Numbered from the stretch's first letter, positions 18,496 through 30,732 are shown. The stretch is DNA of 64,000 bases from Aerococcus urinaeequi (GCF_001543205.1 NZ_CP014162.1:310001-374000), one strand, 5' to 3'. The notes: generated by a model not told the origin, from the sequence alone. Numbers and translations are program-made.

Positions 18496-19074
18496 CTAGC
18501 GCGTACACTGGCAAACTTTATCATCCGCAACCTGAACGCCGACAACAGCTTCTACTATATTTTTGGCCACTAAATCTAAATTCGCCAAATAATAATTACG
18601 ATCAGTAGCATCCGCCAGGAAAAATAACTCTAATAACCGGTAGTTAATCCCCCAACGGCGGGCATTATTGCAGTTGAGCAAGTCTCCTCTTTTTGATAAG
18701 CCTAAACCGTTTCTAGTGACTAAGCCGAAATGCTTTTGAATCATCGCAATCAAGTTATCATCTATGGCATCTGTCACATAGTCCGAATGAATGATTATGT
18801 GCCCGCCTTTTTGTGGTTTAGCCGCTGCATCCATATGTACTTCAACCACCACCCAATCCGCATAGGTCTTCATATCTGTTGCATGTTGGTAAAGATTGTC
18901 CATATAGAAAGCCACTTTGATGCCAGCTGCTTTAGCCCATTTTTCAATATAGGGTTTTAACTTCCGTACCATTTCTGCCTCAGTAAATTGCCCAGATACG
19001 GCGCCTGGGTCCCCATTTCCATGTCCAAATGCAATTAAAAGGCCTTTATATTCTTTAAATGTTGTTGATTTCAT
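18496..19074 (-). CDS. N-acetylmuramoyl-L-alanine amidase, no signal peptide
   Basis: Zn-dependent peptidoglycan amidase of the Amidase_3 family (192 aa). Metal ligands appear as His18 (FGHGNGDPGA), Glu32 (TEAEM) and His80 (VEVHMDA); the catalytic Glu is in LLELFFLADATD near residue 150. It lacks a signal peptide and any wall-binding domain, resembling phage endolysins or proteins released by lysis or a dedicated exporter. The start lies 8 nt after the sigma-factor gene and its RBS GGAG abuts that stop codon, so the two are co-transcribed. A role in a sigma-controlled programme, for example lysis of siblings during competence, is an inference. Confidence 0.8.
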   Translation of the reverse strand: MKSTTFKEYKGLLIAFGHGNGDPGAVSGQFTEAEMVRKLKPYIEKWAKAAGIKVAFYMDNLYQHATDMKTYADWVVVEVHMDAAAKPQKGGHIIIHSDYVTDAIDDNLIAMIQKHFGLVTRNGLGLSKRGDLLNCNNARRWGINYRLLELFFLADATDRNYYLANLDLVAKNIVEAVVGVQVADDKVCQCTR

Positions 19075-19082
19075 CTTGTCTC

Positions 19083-19622
19083 CTAACCCACCAATAAATG
19101 GCGAATAGATTGTAGTTTGTCCATCAAATGACGTTTCTTATTGTAAATCGCTTGGCGGGAAATTGGATAAATTTCAAGTAATAACTTGGTCTTCCCCTGA
19201 CAAGCAATCACTTGGTATAGAAAGTCTAAATCACGATGCTTTAATATTTTCGCCGCCTCAGCTAAGAAATGCTCAATATCAGCTGTTAGCTCAATTCTTG
19301 GCCCCTCACCTAAACCATCCTCAAACACCCAGTCATCCGCTGTCGAAAATTCCTGACCACCCTGACGTGTATGCTTACGCAATTCATCCAACACCCGCCA
19401 AGCTATCACCCGCTTCACATAAGCCACAAACCGGTAACGGTCAGCCTCACTTAGCGGATCCCCATCAAAATCCTCCGCTGCTTGATATAAAGCAATCTGC
19501 GCCAACTGGTAAATATCATCGTAATAAGACTTATACACATCCACATGATACCGATTTAAGACATGCACAATCACACCATGATACTGGTCCAACAACTCCG
19601 GATACCGATACTGATCAAACAT
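19083..19622 (-). CDS. ComX-like alternative sigma-70 factor
   Basis: Small sigma factor of 179 aa. Region 2 is visible in DIYQLAQIALYQAAEDFD and in RFVAYVKRVIAWRVLDELRKHTRQ (about residues 45-110), which mirrors the core-binding and -10-recognition helices of ComX/SigH-type factors. A C-terminal helix-turn-helix (about 140-172, ISRQAIYNKK) corresponds to region 4. There is no anti-sigma gene next to it. RBS GGGGAGGAAA precedes the ATG. Its only operon partner is the amidase. The competence link is an inference from size, lack of an anti-sigma factor and neighbours. Confidence 0.72.
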   Translation of the reverse strand: MFDQYRYPELLDQYHGVIVHVLNRYHVDVYKSYYDDIYQLAQIALYQAAEDFDGDPLSEADRYRFVAYVKRVIAWRVLDELRKHTRQGGQEFSTADDWVFEDGLGEGPRIELTADIEHFLAEAAKILKHRDLDFLYQVIACQGKTKLLLEIYPISRQAIYNKKRHLMDKLQSIRHLLVG

Positions 19623-19918
19623 AAAAGCAATTTCCTCCCCTAAACGAGCTTAAAGTATCTTTTCATCACCTGCAGGTAACTTAAAATACGTTTATAACTG
19701 AGGAAAAGGCAAGTCCGCGCCACGCTTATTGCCTGGTATTTTTGATTGCAATTATCACCTAAAAGATAAAAACATTGAATCAAAACCGCTAATTTCTGTC
19801 AAATTATCATTTATTTAATATAAAACAATCTATTTTCAAGTCCTAGCAATTATTTGGTTTCATAAAAATAAATACAATGTTATAAATAAGATAACAAAAA
19901 GTATAAAGGTGGTAGAAA
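19623..19918. promoter_or_regulatory. Divergent control region of sigma factor and unknown gene
   Basis: 296-nt divergent gap. It holds a 10-bp palindrome ACCTGCAGGT at 19668-19677, 45 nt before the sigma-factor start, and a long AT-rich stretch before the right-hand gene. I find no competence box of the TACGAATA type and no clear promoter pair on either strand. Confidence 0.35.
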
Positions 19919-20740
19919 ATGACAGCATATAATAACAAACTTGAAACAGTCCCAGCGAAATGCAATTGGCCAGACTATCTCAACACGTTAATTGAAAAAG
20001 CAACCTTTGGTGAGCCCCGTCAATTTAATCAATTACTCCAAAATATGTCGCTATTATACAATGTATCTGAATTTAAACTCCCCTTTAAGACGATTATTCT
20101 CTTTACAGATCAAAGCTTTGGTATCAGTCAGTTGGATACCATGAGTCTTTTAAAAGATTGGCATGACCAATACGGTTTTCTCGCAACTTATCTCAACCAA
20201 TCCCATGGCCACATTCTGGATTCTAACAAGCGGTTACCTATTACCTTGGGAAAATTTGCCTTCCAACGGTTTGATGACGAACAAGACGTCAACCACATCC
20301 TAGCCTTACATAATATCCAAATCTACTATGCGGATGCCCAGTGTAAGAAAGATACCTGGATTGAAGTAGACAACCACTTCAAATACAAAATCAAACTAAA
20401 AAACAAATATTTAAGAGAAAAAATGGGTATTTATGCCACCTTCCGCCAACAACACCTACGTTTCTTTAATCAAGTGGCCTTTTATAGCCAATTCAGTTTC
20501 TTTGGTCAAGGCCAACAATTTAACCCAGATACTGAAGAAAATCAAAAATATTTGGTGAGTGAGTCTGATTACCAGCCCATTAAAGCCTATGAAAACTTTG
20601 GCCAGCTAGATACCATGTACCAACTTTTCGCCAATATCTTACACTATGTCTTTGGTCCTGATAAGTTAAAGAAAATCGCAGGTAAAAACGCCCAGAATAA
20701 GATACGTAAAATTCAAAAAGGCATTAAGCAAGTTAATTAA
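19919..20740 (+). CDS. Unknown protein, possibly ComK-like
   Basis: 273-aa soluble protein with RBS AAGGTGG; no signal peptide or membrane helix. I do not recognise it securely. Residues about 90-190 show a pattern similar in spacing to the competence activator ComK: a K/R-x-PI segment (KRLPITLGKFAFQRF), a short loop, a HILALHNI strand, then a charged hairpin and a basic helix ending RQQ. The N-terminal 90 and C-terminal 80 residues (ending basic, KNAQNKIRKIQKG) have no match I can name. It is divergent from the ComX-like sigma factor, which makes a regulatory role plausible. The ComK comparison is from memory by eye and should be treated as a hypothesis. Confidence 0.5.
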   Translation: MTAYNNKLETVPAKCNWPDYLNTLIEKATFGEPRQFNQLLQNMSLLYNVSEFKLPFKTIILFTDQSFGISQLDTMSLLKDWHDQYGFLATYLNQSHGHILDSNKRLPITLGKFAFQRFDDEQDVNHILALHNIQIYYADAQCKKDTWIEVDNHFKYKIKLKNKYLREKMGIYATFRQQHLRFFNQVAFYSQFSFFGQGQQFNPDTEENQKYLVSESDYQPIKAYENFGQLDTMYQLFANILHYVFGPDKLKKIAGKNAQNKIRKIQKGIKQVN

Positions 20741-20767
20741 GCTAGCATTTTATTAAAAATGTGTATA

Positions 20768-20798
20768 GAAAAAGGCTGAGGTATCACTACCCCAGCCT
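20768..20798. terminator. Terminator between the unknown gene and exoA
   Basis: Hairpin with arms AGGCTGAGG and CCCCAGCCT; a run of T follows on the minus strand, so it mainly serves the exonuclease gene. Confidence 0.7.
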
Positions 20799-20820
20799 AA
20801 TGGTTAATTATACAAATAAA

Positions 20821-21648
20821 TTAGATATCGATTTCTAACAAAATCGGTGTATGGTCTTGGCGGGTACCAGAATCTAATACCTCAGATTTTTGGACCTTGT
20901 CTGCAATCCGGTCACTCACCAACCAATAATCAATTCTCCATCCAGAGTTATTGATTTTGCTTGTTTTCACTCGTTGTGCCCACCAAGTATAAACACCTTC
21001 AACGTCGCCATGAATATGACGGAAGGTATCTGTGAAACCGCGGTTTAACAGGTTAGTAAAGCCAGCACGTTCTTCATCAGTGAAACCAGCTGAAAAATGA
21101 TTATTTTTGGGGTGTGCCAAGTCAATTTCCGTATGTGCGACATTAAAATCACCACAAGCAATCACTGGTTTCTTTGCATCCAAGTCCGCTAAATAGTTTG
21201 CATAGTGCACATCCCAAGCTTGGCGGTCTTCTAAACGCGCTAAAGCAGATCCCGCATTTGGTGTATAAACATTGGTCACATAAAAATCAGGGAATTCTAG
21301 TGTAATCATACGACCTTCGTGATCCATCGTCGTTGGTGCCCCAATTTGCGGGAAAGTCACTTCTGGCGTGTAATCTTTCTTATATAAGAACATGGTACCA
21401 GCATATCCTTTACGGGCAGGCTCAACACTAGACACCCACTGAATCTCATAATCTGGCACATTCGCTTCTAATATCTCAAGGTGCTTTTTCGTAGGACCCT
21501 TTGCCGATAGTTTCGTTTCTTGAATCGCAATCACATCTGGTTGATGTTCACGAATCATCTTTAGAACCTCACGTGATAATTCTGCACGCGGAGACGCACC
21601 AGTTAAGGCCACATTTAAAGAATCAATATTCCATGAAATTAACTTCAT
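20821..21648 (-). CDS. exoA: Exodeoxyribonuclease III (AP endonuclease)
   Basis: Mg-dependent 3'-5' exonuclease and AP endonuclease for base-excision repair (275 aa). Family motifs are MKLISWNIDSLN, the metal-binding Glu in QETKLS, NVYTPNAG, GDFNVAHTEIDL and the catalytic Asp-His at RQDHTPILLEI. RBS AAAGGGG. It is a single gene flanked by its own hairpin. Confidence 0.94.
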   Translation of the reverse strand: MKLISWNIDSLNVALTGASPRAELSREVLKMIREHQPDVIAIQETKLSAKGPTKKHLEILEANVPDYEIQWVSSVEPARKGYAGTMFLYKKDYTPEVTFPQIGAPTTMDHEGRMITLEFPDFYVTNVYTPNAGSALARLEDRQAWDVHYANYLADLDAKKPVIACGDFNVAHTEIDLAHPKNNHFSAGFTDEERAGFTNLLNRGFTDTFRHIHGDVEGVYTWWAQRVKTSKINNSGWRIDYWLVSDRIADKVQKSEVLDSGTRQDHTPILLEIDI

Positions 21649-21728
21649 TATTAAACCCCTTTATTCATTTTATGTCTATATTTTAGCATAATCACAAACA
21701 TAACCGAAATGAGATAAATGATTGCATA

Positions 21729-23081
21729 TTAATTCAATTCATTTAAATACTGCGCAAATAAAACTTCTAATAACTTTGTAGCTTCCACATTGGGCTGTAC
21801 CACTGCATATTTTCCTTTAGATAACACATTATGCACTAAATGTATTGTCCCCATAGTTTCAGCATTTTCAATTTGTGGAATATATAACTCCTTATTCAAA
21901 ACATCGGCAATTAACTGTGTTAAACCAGTCATTTGTGTAACACCACCAACTAAACCAAGTTTATCAAAGGATACTAAGTCTCCTAAATTAGTTATATTCA
22001 CTTTTATATTGAATAACATTCCTAATATAATGGCATATAAAATGGATTCTCGGCTAGCATTTCTAGTCAAATTCAACAAGCTACCCCTAGCTGAATCTTG
22101 CCAAATAGGCGCTCGTTCCCCGTTAATATAGGGGACAAACACTGCTTGGTCAACAGATCTATCGATACAGATCTGATTTAATTCATCAAAATTCGTCTTG
22201 AATACATCACATGCCCAAGCTAAAATATCCGCCCCATTATTACTCGCTAAACCAATAAGATAGTGATTAGCATCTATGGCATATGAAAAATTATTTAAGG
22301 TAACATTGATAGATGGTGAATCATCCACTATACGGACCGCATGGCTAGTACCTATGGAAAGTACAGCATGATGGTCTAAATCATTAAAAATATAGTTAGA
22401 CGAAACACCATCAGATGTTCCAATAATGACTTTTATAGGAATTTGTAATGATTTATGAAAAGTTGTCACTACATAATTGACTGGTCGAATCTTTGGTAAA
22501 TCTTCTACACTTAAGCCTAACTGTGTTAATAATTCCTGATCCCAAACTAATGTAGCCAAATTCAGTAAGCCTGAACTTGAAGCGTTACTTAAATCAATAG
22601 ACCATTCGCCGGTTAAACGGTAGAATAATAAATCTTTTATGGAAGCTATTTTCATATCTGGTTTATAGATAGATAATAGCTTGATATAAGGATTCATCGA
22701 ATGTATCGGTGTCCCTGTTCGTTGATAGACCTCTTCCTTTTCTGATTTGGATAATTGCGGTAACAACTCACACCCTCTTCTATCCGCCCAGGTAATTGTT
22801 TGTCCAAATAAATTAAAGTCTTGATCCAACAATTGCACGCTATGCATAGCTGTTGTTAGGATGATTTCCAACTCTTCTATTTCATATTGGTTGATTAAAA
22901 GTCTTAATCCATCTTTTACAATTTGCCAAATTTCTTCAAAATCCATTTCATGTAAATCGTTTTGATTATTTATTCTCTGATAACCAGCTTTAATAGTATC
23001 GATTAATTGGTAATTATGGGTAAATAGATTGATTTTAGTATTCGTTGTGCCAACATCAATACTCGCGATATAGGTAATCAA
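21729..23081 (-). CDS. gntK: FGGY-family gluconate kinase
   Basis: Sugar kinase of the FGGY family (450 aa) with the N-terminal phosphate loop DVGTTNTK and the second ATPase motif around GLVGGVTQMTG. Its 4-nt overlap (TTGA, TTG start) with a 6-phosphogluconate dehydrogenase gene makes gluconate the most likely substrate, yielding 6-phosphogluconate. No gluconate permease is in the window. It is the last gene of the alpha-glucoside operon. Other FGGY substrates such as xylulose cannot be excluded from sequence alone. Confidence 0.8.
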   Translation of the reverse strand: MITYIASIDVGTTNTKINLFTHNYQLIDTIKAGYQRINNQNDLHEMDFEEIWQIVKDGLRLLINQYEIEELEIILTTAMHSVQLLDQDFNLFGQTITWADRRGCELLPQLSKSEKEEVYQRTGTPIHSMNPYIKLLSIYKPDMKIASIKDLLFYRLTGEWSIDLSNASSSGLLNLATLVWDQELLTQLGLSVEDLPKIRPVNYVVTTFHKSLQIPIKVIIGTSDGVSSNYIFNDLDHHAVLSIGTSHAVRIVDDSPSINVTLNNFSYAIDANHYLIGLASNNGADILAWACDVFKTNFDELNQICIDRSVDQAVFVPYINGERAPIWQDSARGSLLNLTRNASRESILYAIILGMLFNIKVNITNLGDLVSFDKLGLVGGVTQMTGLTQLIADVLNKELYIPQIENAETMGTIHLVHNVLSKGKYAVVQPNVEATKLLEVLFAQYLNELN

Positions 23082-23968
23082 TATTCTTTATGCCCCCCAA
23101 ATCGATAACGCATAGCTGAAATGACCTGATTCGAGAAAGAAACTTCATGTAGACTCGCATTTCGATTCATCAATGATAAAGCAATTACAGGTGTAGGGAC
23201 TTCTTCAGCTAGGGCTTCATTGACCATCCATTTCGCTTCACCTGAAGCAGCAACTTTATGTTGAAAATCTCCTAATAAGGCATCTTGATTCAATTCATCA
23301 TAAATGTTGTCTAATAAGGCTGATTCAATAATAGATCCCCTAGACCAATTACCAACTACATCATCCAATTTAAAGGCAAAATGACTTTGCGCATTTAGTA
23401 AATGAAGACCTTCAGCAATTGCCTGCATCATCCCATATTCAATCCCATTATGAACCATTTTTAAATAGTGGCCACTACCGGGTTCAGGGTAAAAACGGTA
23501 ACCACCTGGCACACAAAGGGATGCCAACATATCATTTACTTGCTTATCCAACGGTCCAAGTCCACCTACCATCATGCAAGCCCCAGATAATGCGCCTTCT
23601 ACGCCCCCTGAAATTCCGCAATCATAATATAGAATACCCTGCTCTTTAAATAAAGCATAGTTATCCAAAGAATCCTTATAAAAAGAATTTGAAAAATCAA
23701 TAACAATATCATTCGGGTGTAGGATATCTTTTAAATTTTGCATAGTAGATTTGGTTGGTTCACCAGAAGGCAGCAAAGAAAACACTACATTCTTATCTGC
23801 ATTATCCGCTAAGACAGCTACATCAGGTAATAGCTGACATTTATCGGTATCTAATTGGTCAACAATTAACGGATTCAAGTCGAATCCGTTAATATGCTGT
23901 CCTTGTTTCATTAGTTGCTTAGCTAAAGCTAAACCCATTTTGCCTAATCCAATTACAGTTATCTTCAT
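23078..23968 (-). CDS. gnd: 6-phosphogluconate dehydrogenase, short (GntZ/YqeC) type
   Basis: Oxidative decarboxylase turning 6-phosphogluconate into ribulose 5-phosphate (296 aa). It belongs to the short, usually NAD-preferring type rather than the 470-aa enzyme. The Rossmann motif GLGKMGLALA, substrate-binding SGGVEGA and catalytic Lys in KMVHNGIEYGMMQ are intact. RBS AGGAG. It overlaps the kinase gene downstream and lies 9 nt after the GH4 gene, so all are one transcript. The pair gives a gluconate shunt into the pentose phosphate pathway. Confidence 0.88.
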   Translation of the reverse strand: MKITVIGLGKMGLALAKQLMKQGQHINGFDLNPLIVDQLDTDKCQLLPDVAVLADNADKNVVFSLLPSGEPTKSTMQNLKDILHPNDIVIDFSNSFYKDSLDNYALFKEQGILYYDCGISGGVEGALSGACMMVGGLGPLDKQVNDMLASLCVPGGYRFYPEPGSGHYLKMVHNGIEYGMMQAIAEGLHLLNAQSHFAFKLDDVVGNWSRGSIIESALLDNIYDELNQDALLGDFQHKVAASGEAKWMVNEALAEEVPTPVIALSLMNRNASLHEVSFSNQVISAMRYRFGGHKEY

Positions 23969-23977
23969 AAATGACTC

Positions 23978-26955
<2,978 letters not shown>

Positions 26956-26990
26956 ATTTCGAACCTCCTTTGAATAAAACCACTTTACCA

Positions 26991-27004
26991 TTAAAACGCT
27001 TACA
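26991..27004 (-). promoter_or_regulatory. cre site for CcpA upstream of the alpha-glucoside operon
   Basis: Minus-strand TGTAAGCGTTTTAA matches the Bacillus-type consensus TGWAARCGYTWNCW at 13 of 14 positions. It lies 36-49 nt upstream of the EIICB start and would mediate carbon catabolite repression. Confidence 0.75.
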
Positions 27005-27059
27005 AATGTTTATTCTCAATATTTTTGAACATTTTCCCTTCAATATGAAACATTTTCCG

Positions 27060-27099
27060 CAAAAAAGCGTAACTACCCATAATTACAGTAGCTACGCTT
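27060..27099 (-). terminator. Terminator of the RpiR regulator gene
   Basis: Minus-strand hairpin with arms AAGCGTAGCTAC and GTAGTTACGCTT and six T immediately after. It separates the regulator from the operon it probably controls. Confidence 0.85.
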
Positions 27100-27105
27100 A
27101 AATCG

Positions 27106-27840
27106 TTATTTAAATGACTGTTCAATGACGTATTCTAAATAAAGCAATAATAATGAATAAAAGTGAGTTGAATAGATATTATTGCGGTCTAAAAACTGGT
27201 TATCATCTACTATAAAGGCAATGTCTGACTGCTTAGCCAACGTATTATCATAGGAATGCGTGAAAGAAATCACACCTTTACCATGTTCTTTGGCAATCAT
27301 CGCCTTATTATTGACCATTTCTGTTTCACCACTTTTAGAGATACAGATAATGTGTGAAATACGATGGAGATTGTTTAAAAATAATGTATTTGAATCAGCA
27401 CCATTAGAATAATAAACGAGTTCACCTTTCCCAAGCACCTTTTTATAAAAGTATTCTCCCAAAATACCTGAATAACCCGTTCCAATCACATACATGGCAT
27501 TTTCATTATCTTGAATAATTTGCCCAAATTGGATAAGTGCTTTTTCATTTTGCACGAAAATCTTTCTGACATCCTCAGAAATACCATTTATATAAGTATC
27601 AAGGTTACTATTTTCGACACTCACTTCTTGCTTACTCAAGTGGTAAATCATATCTGTAAAACCGTCAAAACCTAGCTTCTTACTTAAACGAAAAATAGTC
27701 GACTTTGACGTGTAAGTCTCATCAGCTAATTTTTGAATAGTTAGTTGCTTAAGGTTACTTTTATGTAACTTTAAATATTCTAAAACTGAATTTTCCATTT
27801 CTGAAAAAGATTTATCCGATGTATAAAATTCTTTTACCAT
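27106..27840 (-). CDS. RpiR/MurR-family sugar-phosphate regulator
   Basis: 244-aa transcription factor with an N-terminal HTH_6 domain (about residues 10-85, TIQKLADETYTSKSTIFRLSKKLGF) and a C-terminal SIS domain (about 105-235, VIGTGYSGILGEYF) that binds phosphosugars. RBS AAAGGGG. It lies directly upstream of the alpha-glucoside PTS operon in the same direction, like GlvR in bacilli, so it probably activates that operon. A core AAGCGCTT cre-like site lies upstream at about 27905-27912. Confidence 0.88.
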   Translation of the reverse strand: MVKEFYTSDKSFSEMENSVLEYLKLHKSNLKQLTIQKLADETYTSKSTIFRLSKKLGFDGFTDMIYHLSKQEVSVENSNLDTYINGISEDVRKIFVQNEKALIQFGQIIQDNENAMYVIGTGYSGILGEYFYKKVLGKGELVYYSNGADSNTLFLNNLHRISHIICISKSGETEMVNNKAMIAKEHGKGVISFTHSYDNTLAKQSDIAFIVDDNQFLDRNNIYSTHFYSLLLLYLEYVIEQSFK

Positions 27841-27928
27841 ATATACCCCTTTAACTACTTAGAAAATTTCTTCATATCCTCATCTCCTTTATTATACCTT
27901 GAAGTAAGCGCTTGACCCAAATTTGAAA

Positions 27929-27961
27929 AAAGAATCCCCAGCTTCAACTAGAGATTCTTTC
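27929..27961 (-). terminator. Terminator of the beta-glucoside operon
   Basis: Minus-strand hairpin with arms AAAGAATC and GATTCTTT followed by a T run. It is located 15 nt after the EIIC stop. Confidence 0.75.
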
Positions 27962-27975
27962 AACAATTGCTTTAT

Positions 27976-29343
27976 TTATACAGTCCAATCCATGTCGTCA
28001 TCTTCAACTTGATTACCTTCATTCTTACCTTGTTCAATCTCTGCTTGTTTTATCGCCACGCGTTCAGAAATCTTAAGGAATGGGATGTAGAATAAAGTTG
28101 TCACAGCTAAAATAATGATTTGTAGTAAGACCACTTTCAGGTCACCCCCACTCGCTAGGAAGCCTGAAATTAATGGTGGCGTTGTCCAAGGAACCAGCAC
28201 AATTAATGGCTCTACAAAACCAACCACAGTCGCTAGATAACCGATTAATGCTCCAATTACTGGAGATAGTACAAATGGAATCATCATCGGTATATTGAAA
28301 ATGATTGGTAAACCAAAAATCATCGGTTCATTAATTTCAAATAAACCAGGCGCAATGGAAAGTTTCGATACTTCCCGATAAGGTTGGTACTTACTTACTA
28401 AAAATACCGCAATAATTAAAGCTAGGGTGCCGCCCGTACCACCCATTTGTGCGTAAACCGCTTGGAATGAAGAGTTAATAATATTCATTGGTTCTTGCCC
28501 ATTGGCTACAGCATTCATATTTTCGTTCATATTCACAAGCAATAACGGATCTGTTAGTACACCATTAATTACCGATTGATGAATACCTAATGTAAATAAG
28601 AAATTACCGGTTGAATAAATCAACAAATAGCCGAATATAGAAGAATTGACCGCACGTAATGGTTCTTGGATAAGTGTTGAAATTAAAGTCACTAAGTCGG
28701 TATGAAAAACGACACTTAATAGAGCAGAAATAATCGCAAAGAATGATAAGGTCACAATTGTTGGAATCATTGTTGAAAAACCTTGACCAACTGCTGGTGG
28801 TACCTGTTCACCTAAGTTAATTCGTAATTTTTTATTGTTAGCTAGTTTCATGAAAACTTCTGTAGCTAATAACCCCATGATAATCCCAGCAAACATCCCT
28901 TGAGTACCTAATTCATTAAAAGATACTACTCCCGAAACCTCTACCGGATCGCTACCATCAATCGGTGTTGCCAATCTAGAGATAGACATCATAATAAATA
29001 AAGAAGCAGTTGCAACAGAAGTCGCTGAAATTGGACTTGAAAAGTTTTTATTTGTAGCCAATGAAAAAGCAATCATTGGTGCAATCAAGAGACCAGCGAT
29101 ATTCAAAGTACCATTTGTGATTACATTCCCAAAAGTTTGAAAATTGGCCAGTGTTTCACCACTCAAAAATATCGGGAAAATCACATTATTCACCAAGACG
29201 GCAAGCCCAGCAAGAATAAACATCGGCATAATATTAGCAAAAGCATCTCGCAAACTCCGCAGATGGACTTGGTTTCCAATCTTAACAGAGAAATTCGTAA
29301 ATTTTTCAATAAAAACATTGTCTTGAACTTTATTTTGACTCAT
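27976..29343 (-). CDS. celB: PTS cellobiose/lactose-family EIIC
   Basis: Membrane subunit (455 aa, about ten TMs) of the Lac/Cel PTS family. The N-terminus FANIMPMFILAGLAVL and the segments GTGGTLAL and FEINEPMIFGLPI are characteristic of CelB proteins. There is no EIIA or EIIB gene beside it, so it must borrow them from another locus. It is co-transcribed 15 nt after the GH1 gene, which points to a beta-glucoside substrate. Confidence 0.9.
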   Translation of the reverse strand: MSQNKVQDNVFIEKFTNFSVKIGNQVHLRSLRDAFANIMPMFILAGLAVLVNNVIFPIFLSGETLANFQTFGNVITNGTLNIAGLLIAPMIAFSLATNKNFSSPISATSVATASLFIMMSISRLATPIDGSDPVEVSGVVSFNELGTQGMFAGIIMGLLATEVFMKLANNKKLRINLGEQVPPAVGQGFSTMIPTIVTLSFFAIISALLSVVFHTDLVTLISTLIQEPLRAVNSSIFGYLLIYSTGNFLFTLGIHQSVINGVLTDPLLLVNMNENMNAVANGQEPMNIINSSFQAVYAQMGGTGGTLALIIAVFLVSKYQPYREVSKLSIAPGLFEINEPMIFGLPIIFNIPMMIPFVLSPVIGALIGYLATVVGFVEPLIVLVPWTTPPLISGFLASGGDLKVVLLQIIILAVTTLFYIPFLKISERVAIKQAEIEQGKNEGNQVEDDDMDWTV

Positions 29344-29358
29344 GCCACTTCACCCCTA

Positions 29359-30732
29359 TTATTCTTTATTCAAATTATATTTTTCATTGTATTCCTGAAT
29401 AGTTTCCTTAAACCATTGGTAAGATTTCTTCGGTACCCGTTTCATATCTCTCAAATCATGATTGGTACGGTTGACATATACTAGGCCGTAACGTTTTCGC
29501 ATGTCACCTTGAGAGGATAAAATATCAATTAATCCCCAACCTAGGTAACCTATGATTTCCACTCCGTCTTCATGAATGGCATCAAACATCGCTTCCATAT
29601 GTGCTTCATGATAAGCAATACGATAGTCGTCTTGAATTGGATTTTCTCCGTCCCATTCTTCCTGTACACCAATACCATTTTCAATTGGGAAGACTGGCAG
29701 CTGATATCTTTGATACATTTTATTCATTACATCACGGAAACCTAATGGGTCAATTTGCCAATTCCATTCAGTTGTATCAAGATGGGGATTATCCACTTTA
29801 CCTTCAACTAAGTACCAGTTAGGTTCAGTATCTACCGGAATTTTTTCTGCCGAAATGGTTGTTGAAGCATAATAAGAAAAACTCAAATAATCATTATAGT
29901 GATTTGCAATTGCAGCAAGTTCTTCATCTGTTGCTTGCCAGTCAATTTGTTTATTTTTAATATAGGTCAACACTTCATTTGAGTATTGTCCTTTTGCATA
30001 TGCATCTAATAAATTATAATTAATGAATTCATCCCATTTACGAGCAGCCAAGATATCTTCAGGTTTTGACGTAGCTGGATACACCTCACTATAAGCCAAC
30101 ATACCACCCATCTTCGCATCAGAATTTTCATGCAAATAGTTGGTGATTTCTGCATGACTAGCCATCACATTATGCATGATTTGATATAACTCATGGACAT
30201 CTTTCTTGCCATTTTCGGCCCCAGCAATCAAATAACTAATATTCGGTTCAGAATACAGGTTTTGCTCATTAAAGATAATCCAATACTTCACCTTACTAGA
30301 AAACTCATCAACCATTTTTTGACCATAACGAACAAATGCTTCTTTCACATGTTTTGAAGTAAAGCCATTATATTGTTCAGCCAGGTGAAGTGGCATATCA
30401 AAGTGGTATAAACAAATCATCGGTTCAATATCACGGGCAATTAACGCATCCACAATACGGTGATAATAGTCGATACCTTCTTGATTAAAATCACCGTCCC
30501 CGTCCTGCACCACACGGGACCAAGAAATTTGGAACCGATACATATTCATCCCTAGATCCTGAATATAATCAAAGTCTTCCTCAAAGTGATGGTAATTATC
30601 ATTTGCAAAATGCCAATCACTCGCAAACTCACTAGCTTCTCTTACATCATAGACTGATAAAGACTTACCGCCTTCATTCCAGCCACCTTCAGTTTGCATG
30701 CTCGAAACAGAATTTCCCCAATAAAATGTCAT
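29359..30732 (-). CDS. GH1 6-phospho-beta-glucosidase
   Basis: Family 1 glycosidase (457 aa) that hydrolyses phospho-beta-glucosides brought in by the PTS. The acid/base Glu is in FNEQN (the usual form is NEP) and the nucleophile Glu in PIENGIG. The N-terminal FYWGNSVSSMQTEG matches the GH1 barrel start. ATG 30732 has GAGGAGG upstream; five extra codons are open before it. It is the first gene of the operon with the EIIC gene, under a perfect cre and a GntR operator. Confidence 0.9.
   Translation of the reverse strand: MTFYWGNSVSSMQTEGGWNEGGKSLSVYDVREASEFASDWHFANDNYHHFEEDFDYIQDLGMNMYRFQISWSRVVQDGDGDFNQEGIDYYHRIVDALIARDIEPMICLYHFDMPLHLAEQYNGFTSKHVKEAFVRYGQKMVDEFSSKVKYWIIFNEQNLYSEPNISYLIAGAENGKKDVHELYQIMHNVMASHAEITNYLHENSDAKMGGMLAYSEVYPATSKPEDILAARKWDEFINYNLLDAYAKGQYSNEVLTYIKNKQIDWQATDEELAAIANHYNDYLSFSYYASTTISAEKIPVDTEPNWYLVEGKVDNPHLDTTEWNWQIDPLGFRDVMNKMYQRYQLPVFPIENGIGVQEEWDGENPIQDDYRIAYHEAHMEAMFDAIHEDGVEIIGYLGWGLIDILSSQGDMRKRYGLVYVNRTNHDLRDMKRVPKKSYQWFKETIQEYNEKYNLNKE

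Noticed and set aside
19163-19624. 153-aa plus-strand frame opposite the sigma factor
   Set aside because: Pro/His-rich, without an RBS, and wholly antisense to a well-supported sigma-factor gene; it is a shadow frame.
19668-19677. Operator for the sigma-factor gene at ACCTGCAGGT
   Set aside because: A single 10-bp palindrome with no extended symmetry is expected by chance often enough; kept only as a note in the region entry.
27903-27916. Second cre upstream of the RpiR gene
   Set aside because: The AAGCGCTT core fits but three outer positions of the 14-bp consensus do not, so it is mentioned only in the gene entry.
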